Source: Treponema sp.
GTDB lineage: Bacteria > Spirochaetota > Spirochaetia > Treponematales > Breznakiellaceae
Reading direction: 5' to 3'
NCBI GenBank assembly: GCA_031278095.1
Contig: JAITLC010000136.1
Span: 1-64,000, forward strand
DNA length: 64,000 nucleotides
In this document: positions 26,434 to 35,166 of the stretch, in pieces
Position numbering within the stretch: the stretch's first letter is position 1
Layout of the letters: every line of letters starts with the position of its first letter
Position numbers and translations under genes: made by a program
Notes under the pieces: generated by a model
What the model saw: the letters and a program-made list of their open reading frames with translations, nothing else
Databases searched by the model: none
Told to the model about the DNA's origin: nothing

Positions 26434-28560
26434 ATGAAAAAACTATATATCCGTATATTACTGATGTTCTTCCCGTTTTTCCTCGCCGCGCAGACGGTTG
26501 AATTCACCAATAAATTTTTTGCCGCTTCTTTCGGCAATGATATGTATATGGCGTTTGTGTATGGTGATAAACTGGAAATAATGAAAAGGGACGGACGCGG
26601 CGCTTTGGTTCAGGTCAGGCTTGATTACCGGGCCGTAGGATCTTCGCGGGAAATTGTCGTCATAAAGGACGAACTTTTACTCTATGACCGCGCCAAAAAT
26701 ATTTCCGTTTATGATTTAAACATTTTAACGGCGCCGGAAAATCATGGTAAAACGCTCGAATACCGTACCGGCCGCATCAAAGTGATAGAACATATTCAGT
26801 CCATCACTTCCATGGAAGATTCACTGTATTTTATCAAAGATAAAGATTCATCCCTCTATGAATATACCGGAAGGGGAAACGCATCGGCTGTTCAGGACGT
26901 TTTGCTGCGCAACGCTACCGGCGCGGCAAAATATTTGCTTTATTATCCGTTTGCCGCCGAGCGCAGAAACCGGTATCGCCGGCTTGAACAGAATTTCGGC
27001 GGAATTGTCGGCAGATATATGGATTCTTCCCTGCCGTCAATTGAAAAAGAATTGGAGGGGCTTGCCGATGAGAAAAAGAAAAACAGTTATTTGTACGGCA
27101 TTGTTACGGATAAATTGAAGAATGCTTCCGAATCGGATAAACGTACATTTACCGACTATGTTATTGTTTCAAATTTGCTTGGTGAAACTTCGTATCTGGC
27201 CCGGCTGAATCCTCTGCGCCAGCCCGATTTAAAGTCGGTGCAGACGGCAAGCGAAATTTCCATCAGGGACTATTATGAGCAGACAGCCGCCATATACAAT
27301 TTTACCAACAATGAACAAAAGCGGCGCAATGATAAAATACAGGCCGACTACGCCGCCGGCATTGCATCAAAAAACAGGGATATGAAAAATCAATATGGGG
27401 AAAGTTTTGATTCCCTTAACAGGGAAATAAATGAACTGGATAAAAGGCTTCAGCTAAAAAACTGGATCGGCTCGAATGGCACGGTGACGGAATACAGAAG
27501 CAATAAAGACAGGATCGGGGGATATGATACTGAGCTTGTTTCTCTTTCCGAAAGCAGCCGCTTTCTTACCAATGAATATCGCGATCTATGCGGCCTGTTC
27601 ACATTTTTCTCCGGCGAAAACGAGTCGGATTATTCAGGTAAGATCATAAGCGGAATTATTGACCTTGGCCGCGCTGTTTCGGGGCTTCAAAATAAAGCCA
27701 AAGATGAATATATTAAAAGCCGAATCAACGCAAAGCCGTCCGTAAGCCCAAAATCACTTGCAGAATTTAACAGGGATTATGAAAATTACAAAACGGAAAA
27801 AGCAAAACTTGAAAAAAACAGGGATGATGCGCTGCGCAGCGTCGATGCCGATATAAGGAATGACATTAATGCCGCCGGGAGGAAAAAAGCCTCAGATGTC
27901 GAAGCAATCAACAACTATATAAGAAAACAATACCTCAATGATGCCTATGAGGAATTTAGCAGAATTGTTTCCAATAATAAAATGTCGGACTACAGCCCCA
28001 GGCTGCAAAATGTAACCGTTGTCTCGCCCGAAGAAAGGGTTCTATTTGGTTTTTCGATAAAAGACCGGATCGATTTCGATAAAGTGAACATACCTGTAAA
28101 TAACAATAACAGGCAGCCAATTTTTTCCACGCCTTCCCTGTATTCGGTGCTGGCGCGAAATAAAACAATGGCCGCCCTTGTCGCGGAACCAAAAAAGTTG
28201 AAATTCTATATTATAGACGGGAATAACATTGCCAATCTTAATAAAAGTTTTGATATAACGGTGAATGAAGAATTGTTTTATATCCTTTCCGGCCCTGATT
28301 GCATATATTATGTTACCCGGACGGGGAATGTTCACCGTTTGCGTCCGGCAGGTTCGTCTTTCGAGGACAGTGTTCTTCGGGAATTAAAACTCGGGGATAA
28401 TGACGCCCTGGTTATCTCTTCCTCCGGGGGAACGGTTATTTCTTCGGATGGAAAGGTGAATGGGAGGGATTCGGGCAATGTGACGCTTAATGCAAGAAAT
28501 GTTCCGTCGAGGACGGTAACAGTAAAAATCGCAGACAAACAAATTACCTGGGAGAGATAA
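26434..28560 (+). CDS. Secreted propeller-like protein with coiled-coil insert (708 aa)
   Basis: A signal peptide (1-19, FFPFFLAAQ) starts this exported protein. The N-terminal 160 residues and the last 170 show repeated short beta strands with YxxD and YFIKDKDSSLYEYTG or CIYYVTRTGNVHRL type blades, suggesting one broken beta-propeller. Between them (about 190-500) is a long helical, charged region with coiled-coil character (YENYKTEKAKLEKNRDDALRSVDADI). I know no family for it. The gene at 33013 has the same layout, so the two may be distant paralogues. It lies 5 bases after the lipoprotein stop and abuts the binding-protein gene. Confidence 0.72.
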   Translation: MKKLYIRILLMFFPFFLAAQTVEFTNKFFAASFGNDMYMAFVYGDKLEIMKRDGRGALVQVRLDYRAVGSSREIVVIKDELLLYDRAKNISVYDLNILTAPENHGKTLEYRTGRIKVIEHIQSITSMEDSLYFIKDKDSSLYEYTGRGNASAVQDVLLRNATGAAKYLLYYPFAAERRNRYRRLEQNFGGIVGRYMDSSLPSIEKELEGLADEKKKNSYLYGIVTDKLKNASESDKRTFTDYVIVSNLLGETSYLARLNPLRQPDLKSVQTASEISIRDYYEQTAAIYNFTNNEQKRRNDKIQADYAAGIASKNRDMKNQYGESFDSLNREINELDKRLQLKNWIGSNGTVTEYRSNKDRIGGYDTELVSLSESSRFLTNEYRDLCGLFTFFSGENESDYSGKIISGIIDLGRAVSGLQNKAKDEYIKSRINAKPSVSPKSLAEFNRDYENYKTEKAKLEKNRDDALRSVDADIRNDINAAGRKKASDVEAINNYIRKQYLNDAYEEFSRIVSNNKMSDYSPRLQNVTVVSPEERVLFGFSIKDRIDFDKVNIPVNNNNRQPIFSTPSLYSVLARNKTMAALVAEPKKLKFYIIDGNNIANLNKSFDITVNEELFYILSGPDCIYYVTRTGNVHRLRPAGSSFEDSVLRELKLGDNDALVISSSGGTVISSDGKVNGRDSGNVTLNARNVPSRTVTVKIADKQITWER

Positions 28561-30753
28561 ATGAAGAAATCCGCCCTTGTTCCGCTTTTTATCGCTATTG
28601 CGGCTGTTTCCGTTTTTTCACAGGCCGGAGGAAACGAAATTACCGTCAATTTGACGACTTCATTTAAGATCGATCCGATTACCGGTCTCTGCGGAGATAA
28701 ATATGAGGAAAACTCAAAATTTGTCCAGCGATTCATTTACTCTCCTCTTATAACGCCCCTGCAGGATCCGTATCTTCAAAACGATTATAAAGTTTCCTAC
28801 CAACTTTCCATTATTAGTGAACTTGAGCATTATTCAACCCGAAGGGGCTGGGAAAGGTATGAAATGACCGAAAACAACGAATCAAAACAGCCCGGTTATT
28901 ATTCTATTTATAAAATAAAAATACGCCCCGGTTTGCGGTTTAACTTTTATGATAAAAGGGGAAGGAAAAGCAGCTTCCCGCTTGGAAATGAGGATATCGT
29001 CTTTTCGTACCGTATGGCGCGGGTGACCATGGACAGAAAGTTTGATGAATACATCAACATGAATAAAAAGAATGATAAAACACTGGAAATAAATACTCTG
29101 CTTTACACAAAGGTGCGCGCTTTTTCCAGGGTTTATTGCGATAATGAATATGTATATTTTGAAATGTTCAATCAATGCGAACCTTTTTCTTTTTTACGTA
29201 TGCTGGCCTATGTTCCTGTCTTGCCCGCGGAAAAGATGCATGGAGATATTAAAACACAGGGGAAGAAAGAATATAACGAAACAAGAAGACCGGACGCGAT
29301 GACAGATTTAAAAGATAAGGATTTTTATGATCTGCATAAAAAAAACAAACTGAATATTCTTAGCGACGAACCGGTCGGCTATGGTCAATTTTTGGTAAAA
29401 AAAATGGGAATGTCCGAAAAGGGCATCTATTCTTCCATTACATTGGAACGAAACCCTTCCTGGTTTGATTTTTTGATTAAGGGGCCGGGCGGAATAAATC
29501 ATTTTAATTACCGGAATGACAACTTAACCATAAACATCGAGGGAGGAAATAAAAAAGTCCGTGAATTGATAAATGAAATAGCCAGCAGGGGCGGTCAAAA
29601 TGATTTGGTTTACAATATTCCCGTTTCTCTTACATCCTTCTCGGTATTTGATGAGAATAATAACCCCATTGACATAGAGAACATGAATCTGGACAAAAAA
29701 GAAATGCAGATATCGCATAATTTATACGGTCTGCTTTTCGGGCCTGATTTTGTGGACAGACGCGGGAATACGCCCATGCCTTATGATTTACGGCAATTTT
29801 TCGGAAAATTTATAGGCCGGACGGCTATTCAGAATGTAATACGATACGGAACGATTGACACCCAGATTAACAGCTTTTTGGGTGACGATAAATTCTTTTT
29901 ATCCGACATTAATGTAAAGCGGCTTTATTATCCATTTTATTCAGGAGGAACAAAAACAAATTCCGAAATTGACGAAATCTACGCGCGTTTTGAAGACAAA
30001 GACAGATTGTCGCGGGAATATATCTCTGCCATTAGCGGAGACTCTGTGTCAAGACTCAGATTTTATTATGGCAGTCTGCCGGGTGATTTTAACGGAGATG
30101 AAAAAGCGGCGTTTAGAAACCGTTATATGCTGGGATATTTGTCTGAAAATATGAACAGGGATTATTCCAGGAATTTAAAGAACGAATATGCCAAAATAAA
30201 AGACAAATTGAACATCTCCAACAATGAGATAAAAATACAGATTTTTTATTCGTCCGAAGACGCGGTCTGCAAAGACATTGCAGATTATTATGCCGAGGTG
30301 CTGAATGATTTTTTCAAAAATGACATTCATCTTGATACCGACATTAAACCCCAGTATGCAGATTACGATGATTGGATGAATAAAGCAAAAGACAACAGAC
30401 GCAAAAATATTTACACTTTTTTTGTTTATGGCTGGAACGACAAACTGGATTTGTTGAATGACCTTTCAAATCAGTTTATTGACGACTATTCGATTCGAAA
30501 TATCCGCAGGGTTTATCAGGATGTTATTGATTCGCGGCAGCCTATCGAAACAATAATCGCGCAAATTGCGGAAAAATTCGATTTTGACCGCAACCGGGAC
30601 GCCCTTCCTTTGCCTCTTGTTTCAGTTCAGAATTATTCAATATTTAAAAAGAAGCCGGACGGAACGCAGAGCGCCAACCCTGTATTGAACGCGATTAACA
30701 ATCATCCGGATCTGCAAATGATGCTGCTTCCGTATTACTGGAGGGAGCGATGA
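28561..30753 (+). CDS. Oligopeptide-binding-protein relative (SBP family 5-like)
   Basis: The 730-residue exported protein (signal peptide about 1-21) keeps landmarks of OppA/DppA binding proteins: IKIRPGLRFNFYDK followed by NEDIVFSYRMARV (about 119-155), matching the usual LRKGVKFHDG and AEDVVFSY segments, then GYGQFLVKKMGMSEKG and SITLERNPSWFDF, and late in the chain EIKIQIFYSSEDAVCKDIADYY. It is about 200 residues longer than the normal family member encoded at 50053, with several Lys/Asn-rich insertions. It starts directly after the preceding stop and overlaps the permease gene by ATGA. The ligand may not be a peptide. Confidence 0.78.
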   Translation: MKKSALVPLFIAIAAVSVFSQAGGNEITVNLTTSFKIDPITGLCGDKYEENSKFVQRFIYSPLITPLQDPYLQNDYKVSYQLSIISELEHYSTRRGWERYEMTENNESKQPGYYSIYKIKIRPGLRFNFYDKRGRKSSFPLGNEDIVFSYRMARVTMDRKFDEYINMNKKNDKTLEINTLLYTKVRAFSRVYCDNEYVYFEMFNQCEPFSFLRMLAYVPVLPAEKMHGDIKTQGKKEYNETRRPDAMTDLKDKDFYDLHKKNKLNILSDEPVGYGQFLVKKMGMSEKGIYSSITLERNPSWFDFLIKGPGGINHFNYRNDNLTINIEGGNKKVRELINEIASRGGQNDLVYNIPVSLTSFSVFDENNNPIDIENMNLDKKEMQISHNLYGLLFGPDFVDRRGNTPMPYDLRQFFGKFIGRTAIQNVIRYGTIDTQINSFLGDDKFFLSDINVKRLYYPFYSGGTKTNSEIDEIYARFEDKDRLSREYISAISGDSVSRLRFYYGSLPGDFNGDEKAAFRNRYMLGYLSENMNRDYSRNLKNEYAKIKDKLNISNNEIKIQIFYSSEDAVCKDIADYYAEVLNDFFKNDIHLDTDIKPQYADYDDWMNKAKDNRRKNIYTFFVYGWNDKLDLLNDLSNQFIDDYSIRNIRRVYQDVIDSRQPIETIIAQIAEKFDFDRNRDALPLPLVSVQNYSIFKKKPDGTQSANPVLNAINNHPDLQMMLLPYYWRER

Positions 30754-33026
30754 AAAAACCATTGGCGACCGCGGGAAAATATGCGTTTTTCATCGTTTTA
30801 ACGCTGTGTATTGTAAGCACGGTATTCATGGAAGACCCCGTTTCCATACTTGGGGATACATTAAAGGACGGGCAATGGCTGCCATTGCCTTCCACCGTCA
30901 TGACATTGGTAATATGCATCGTGCTCTTTATCGCCTTAATATTTATACTTTCGCTTTTTTCGTCTTTTTTTTCAAACTTTTTTTTCAACTGCGGAATATG
31001 GATTAAATGCGCGGTGTTTATATTGGGCATTTTGCCCCTTTCGCTGACTACTGAAGTGTTGTTTGCAAAATATGGATTGGTGGTTTTGTATCTCGGTATC
31101 GTTTATATTTTCTTTAATATTACATATGCCTGTTTACGGCCAAAAATGGCATATATAATAAAGTCATCCTTTAACGGCAGATTGGGGCATGGATTAAGAT
31201 ATGTTGAATATATTATCGTCGAGGCAATAATTGTAGTCCTTTCCTGGAAATTGCTTTCCTGTATCATTCCGGAAAACATGACTCATTTTTCAATTAATCA
31301 CAGCGTAAAGTCAGACTTGATAACTACCGGCATTCTCTATCCGTATACGGTTGTTTTTAATACCATTAATTTCTTTGTTATTGAATATTGTATTAATGTA
31401 TTTAATACCGAATACAAGAAAAATTACGTTAAATATTATTTTAAATATCATGATGGTTTGTTCAAAAGATTTAAATTTTTATTAAGGAAGACGATGCCGT
31501 TAATACTTATTAAAATTCAAAAAAACATTACCTGGATTGCCGCTTATGTTCTGATGCTTGAAGCGGTATTCAATTACAATAACGGTGAAATTGGAAGCAC
31601 ATTGATGAAGTATGCCGGTCCTGATGTTTATTTTAAATATTTTTCCCATATAATTTTATTTATGATGATTGTAAATCTTGTATTTGATGCTGTAAGATCA
31701 AGGCTGGAGGCCGCCGGTAAACCGGTGTCCGATTCAAATGACAGGGCTGAAAAAGCGAAATTCAGGGGAACCGTTCCAAAAACCGAAGTTTCGGAACGGC
31801 CCCAGGCAGCATGCCCGGAGAATATATTGATTCATGCATGTCTTGCCGCGATAATATTCTTTTTGTTTATATTTTGTCAATTTCAATACCCTTTTGCGGC
31901 ATATTATAATTTTGATGAAAACACGTTAAAAACACTGGACGATTTTATAAATGTCAAAACAAATAATGTGCCCGAATCCGTTGTTTTTTCTGATCCGGAT
32001 TATGATATTCATAAAAACAGATCGCTGTGCCAAATAGGAAAAGGGAATTTGTATACCCGGTATAATGTAATGATTTTTAATGTTAAATACAACAATAAAA
32101 GCATGAAGATTATTCCTTATTTTTACAAAGGGCGTCCGCAGACAATCTATTCACAAAACAACAGCCTGTCAAATCTGCGGCAAAATATGATCATAGAAAA
32201 TATTGGTTATAGATCAATAACGGTTCCGTCATTTCTTGATTATAAAATATATTTGGGTGCAAATCTCGACCAGGGCCAGGGTTTAAACGGCAATAAACCG
32301 GTTTTCCTGCTGCTGCCTTTCTTTTTGTTATATTTTTTGATATTGTTTTTTGTCGTATTTTCAATAACATTCCTTGTTTACAGAAAGGCGCTATTAAACA
32401 GTTTTAACCAAAGGGAAGGGGGATTTTTGAAATTCGGCGGGCATGCCGGCAAAATATTGGTTGAATATCTGTCGGCGATAACAATTGTCGGGACAATATT
32501 GATTATAAACCGGTTTATAAATCATTATCTGAACATAACATGGCAGGAAAAACCCCTCTATTTAAATCTGATTGTGTTTGTGATTTTACAAATTATAATA
32601 GTGATAATGTTCAGCGATAATTATACCATGACCTTCAACAAAACCATCAGGAAATTTGTTGATTCTGATGAATATAATTATTATAAACTAATAGGAATGA
32701 ACAATAATTACATAATTGATATTTATAACAAAAAATACGGCAATTTTATGCTTCATAACCAGACTTTTCAGAATCTTTTTTTTGTTATTGCCGTAAATTT
32801 CTTTATTGTGTATCTTTTTACGGTAATTCAGGATTTTGAAGACTATATAGGCATAAAATATACACTGGGTTTTGAAAATGTGTTTACCAGACTTGTCTGC
32901 GAAAGAAAAACGGACATTGCCGCCTCTGAATATATAATTCCGCTGCTTGCCTATTGTGTTTTTGTCGCCCTGGCATATATAATTTCCCGCTATTTTATAA
33001 AAAGGAATTGTTATGGAAAAATATAA
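30750..33026 (+). CDS. Fused double permease, oligopeptide-type (OppB-OppC-like)
   Basis: The 758-residue membrane protein appears to hold two divergent permease halves. In the first, the segment at about 222-330 (YVKYYFKYHDGLFKRFKFLLRK, read as two parts, then MLEAVFNYNNGEIGSTLMKYA and IVNLVFDAVRSRLE) follows the order of the OppB coupling loop, E-x-VFN-x-x-G and the C-terminal NL-x-x-D segment. In the second, EYNYYKLIGMNNNYIIDIYN (about 637-656) occupies the place of the OppC EAA loop, before two membrane spans. An extracytoplasmic stretch of about 120 residues precedes the second half. Homology is by layout, not strong identity. Codons are very AT-rich. Confidence 0.68.
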   Translation: MKKPLATAGKYAFFIVLTLCIVSTVFMEDPVSILGDTLKDGQWLPLPSTVMTLVICIVLFIALIFILSLFSSFFSNFFFNCGIWIKCAVFILGILPLSLTTEVLFAKYGLVVLYLGIVYIFFNITYACLRPKMAYIIKSSFNGRLGHGLRYVEYIIVEAIIVVLSWKLLSCIIPENMTHFSINHSVKSDLITTGILYPYTVVFNTINFFVIEYCINVFNTEYKKNYVKYYFKYHDGLFKRFKFLLRKTMPLILIKIQKNITWIAAYVLMLEAVFNYNNGEIGSTLMKYAGPDVYFKYFSHIILFMMIVNLVFDAVRSRLEAAGKPVSDSNDRAEKAKFRGTVPKTEVSERPQAACPENILIHACLAAIIFFLFIFCQFQYPFAAYYNFDENTLKTLDDFINVKTNNVPESVVFSDPDYDIHKNRSLCQIGKGNLYTRYNVMIFNVKYNNKSMKIIPYFYKGRPQTIYSQNNSLSNLRQNMIIENIGYRSITVPSFLDYKIYLGANLDQGQGLNGNKPVFLLLPFFLLYFLILFFVVFSITFLVYRKALLNSFNQREGGFLKFGGHAGKILVEYLSAITIVGTILIINRFINHYLNITWQEKPLYLNLIVFVILQIIIVIMFSDNYTMTFNKTIRKFVDSDEYNYYKLIGMNNNYIIDIYNKKYGNFMLHNQTFQNLFFVIAVNFFIVYLFTVIQDFEDYIGIKYTLGFENVFTRLVCERKTDIAASEYIIPLLAYCVFVALAYIISRYFIKRNCYGKI

Positions 33027-34656
33027 AAATTACAGACAAAAATCTTTCATTGTGATTATTTTCATATTTATTGCATCCGGTATGCCGCTTGCCGCCGCCG
33101 GCAGCTCGAGCAAAAACAATGCGAAGCTGGCGCCCGCAATTGGCATAAACAATGATAATTCAATATTGGTATTTTATCAGGATAATGAATATTTATATAT
33201 TGATGAATATACTGTTAACAGGGACACAAGAAAAATACAAAAAATAAAAAATGAAAATAATATGTTTATAAAAAGCGAAAGTGATAAAAATAAATTATAT
33301 TCCCAATATTTAAGTAACGGCGGAATATTGTTTATTAACGGAAATACATTGTCCGGGATCGACATATCTCAAAAAAAGCCTGTAAAGATTGCGGAGAATG
33401 TAAAACAGGCCGTATTTACGCCGGATAGATGTTTCTTTCTTTCAGCCGATGGTTCGTTCCATCTATATAATCCGATAGATAAAGAAATAAAAAAAATGTT
33501 CGATTGCGGCCCGGAAACCAACGGTTATCTGGAGGCTGTAAAAAAACAGGAATATAAAAATATGCTTGAACAGGACGCAAAAAGCTGGCTTGAAACAAAG
33601 ATTGACGGTTTTTCCTCAAATAATCCTGATGTTACATTTACCGATGCGGAAAAACATATGATTAACCGTTATGCGCTAATAATGAATAATCCGGATTCCG
33701 GAATAACCGCGGAAGAGTGGATTTCTTCCCTGCGGCAGGATTTAGAAGACAACAGAAAGAGCGAAGAATCGGCATCTGATATTCTTAAAAACAACAACAC
33801 AATACCGGAGAATTTAAAATACAGGATCGCTTACCGGGACGGAAATATTAATGTTCTCCTTGATTACACGGAAAATATTGATTTGATACTTCCTGCAAAT
33901 TCGTCTGTCAACACAAATATACGCACTTACAATAAATTGCTGGAATATAAGACCGGCTCCTATTCGCAAAATTCAAAAGCTGTAATAGAACGGCTGAAAA
34001 ATGATGTAAAAGAGGAAATTGAAACATATATCAAAACCGAATACGGTAAGATTATGCTGCAAAGTGAAAATTATCGGAATGCCATAAAGGATCTAAAAAA
34101 AGAATATACGCTTAACAATATAAAGGCCGATCCGTTTTCCGGGCCGAAAGGAGGTTTTGACTTTTTCCCTGCCGATGAAGAATATATTGTTTTTTGCAAA
34201 AGAATTGAATTTGATGAAGAGTATTACAAAAATTTTGCTTCTATCGGTCAAAAAATGTCATTTATAAATATATCTGACAATGGTTTTTTTGTAATAGAAA
34301 ATGGCAGACAGTACTATTACAATGCCTTTAATCTGGAAAAAAAGGAAACTTCGTTTAGGCAGGAAGGGGAAGTTCTTTTTGCCGTTCCCGGAAACGGAAA
34401 CATCACTGTCACCAGGGGCGGGCAATATCAGATAAAAAACAGCGATAAGTCCTCTGCACTTCTCCGCAATGACAGGAAATCAAACTATGCCGTAGATGGT
34501 TTATTTTATCTGGATATACTGCCTTTAACGAATGGGAAAAGCATATTGTATGTAAATACGGAAAACAACAGCCTTGATTCTTCCGTTAGAGAAGATTATA
34601 TTTACATAAAACTAAACGGAAATAACGGTCTTGTAATGCCAATGGAGGTAAAATGA
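33013..34656 (+). CDS. Secreted propeller-like protein with helical insert (547 aa)
   Basis: A signal peptide (about 9-29, SFIVIIFIFIASGMPLAAA) is followed by short beta-strand repeats (SILVFYQDNEYLYIDEYT, CFFLSADGSFHLYNP), a helical charged region (about 170-370), and a second beta-rich part (YIVFCKRIEFDEEYYK, FFVIENGRQYYYNAFNLE). This is the same order as the 708-residue protein at 26434. The family is unknown. It overlaps the permease gene by 14 bases with AAAGGA as ribosome site, and the next gene by ATGA. The base composition is among the most AT-rich in the window. Confidence 0.7.
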   Translation: MEKYKNYRQKSFIVIIFIFIASGMPLAAAGSSSKNNAKLAPAIGINNDNSILVFYQDNEYLYIDEYTVNRDTRKIQKIKNENNMFIKSESDKNKLYSQYLSNGGILFINGNTLSGIDISQKKPVKIAENVKQAVFTPDRCFFLSADGSFHLYNPIDKEIKKMFDCGPETNGYLEAVKKQEYKNMLEQDAKSWLETKIDGFSSNNPDVTFTDAEKHMINRYALIMNNPDSGITAEEWISSLRQDLEDNRKSEESASDILKNNNTIPENLKYRIAYRDGNINVLLDYTENIDLILPANSSVNTNIRTYNKLLEYKTGSYSQNSKAVIERLKNDVKEEIETYIKTEYGKIMLQSENYRNAIKDLKKEYTLNNIKADPFSGPKGGFDFFPADEEYIVFCKRIEFDEEYYKNFASIGQKMSFINISDNGFFVIENGRQYYYNAFNLEKKETSFRQEGEVLFAVPGNGNITVTRGGQYQIKNSDKSSALLRNDRKSNYAVDGLFYLDILPLTNGKSILYVNTENNSLDSSVREDYIYIKLNGNNGLVMPMEVK

Positions 34657-34970
34657 AATCACGGACGGTATTATTTGCTGCTGTCGCTTTACTGGTATCA
34701 GGCTGTTCAGGTTTTATGGGTGATACCGGGAAGGATTCTGCCGTATTTAACGATGCTTCGGTCAAAAACATTGTCAATTTTGTCCCGAAGGGAAAAATGG
34801 ATGTAGACGCTCTCATCAAAGACGAAACTGCCGACGGTAAAAACAACGACGGTAAAATCGTTAAATCCATAATAAAATTTAACCTGGGCGAAGTCAGGCA
34901 AATTGATGATTCCTCGAAAGATTCCGACCTGAAAAAGCGGCTGTCTGCCGTAAAGAATGCTTTAAAATAA
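34653..34970 (+). CDS. Small lipoprotein ending the tubulin operon
   Basis: The 105-residue product has a lipoprotein signal, VALLVSGCSGF (cysteine at about residue 18), then a short polar domain with FVPKGKMDVDALIKDE and a lysine/aspartate-rich C-terminus. No known domain. It overlaps the preceding gene by four bases and is the last gene of the operon; a 196-base gap follows before ileS. Confidence 0.68.
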   Translation: MKSRTVLFAAVALLVSGCSGFMGDTGKDSAVFNDASVKNIVNFVPKGKMDVDALIKDETADGKNNDGKIVKSIIKFNLGEVRQIDDSSKDSDLKKRLSAVKNALK

Positions 34971-35166
34971 AAGCGGGGAGACCGGCGGTTTGAGATAACC
35001 TCGAACCATGCGAACGGAAGAAAATTCGGGCAAAAATGAAGGCCGTCGAAGCAAACGTTCGTGTCTGTCCGCGTCGTGGTAAACCGGGAATTGCTGCCGC
35101 TATTCCCTATTTTTTTCATTTGTGGCATAGTATAGCCAGATTGTTCTGCTGCTTCGGAGGAATTCT
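34971..35166. other. Gap between the tubulin operon and ileS
   Basis: The 196-base gap has a short hairpin, GGTTTGAG (34987-34994) with CTCGAACC (35000-35007), but no T-run to make it a clear terminator. No T-box-like or tRNA-like structure was recognised ahead of ileS. GGAGG at about 35157 serves the ileS GTG start. Confidence 0.4.

Noticed and set aside
34971-35166. T-box or other riboswitch ahead of ileS
   Set aside because: No T-box bulge sequence, specifier hairpin or antiterminator pair could be recognised.
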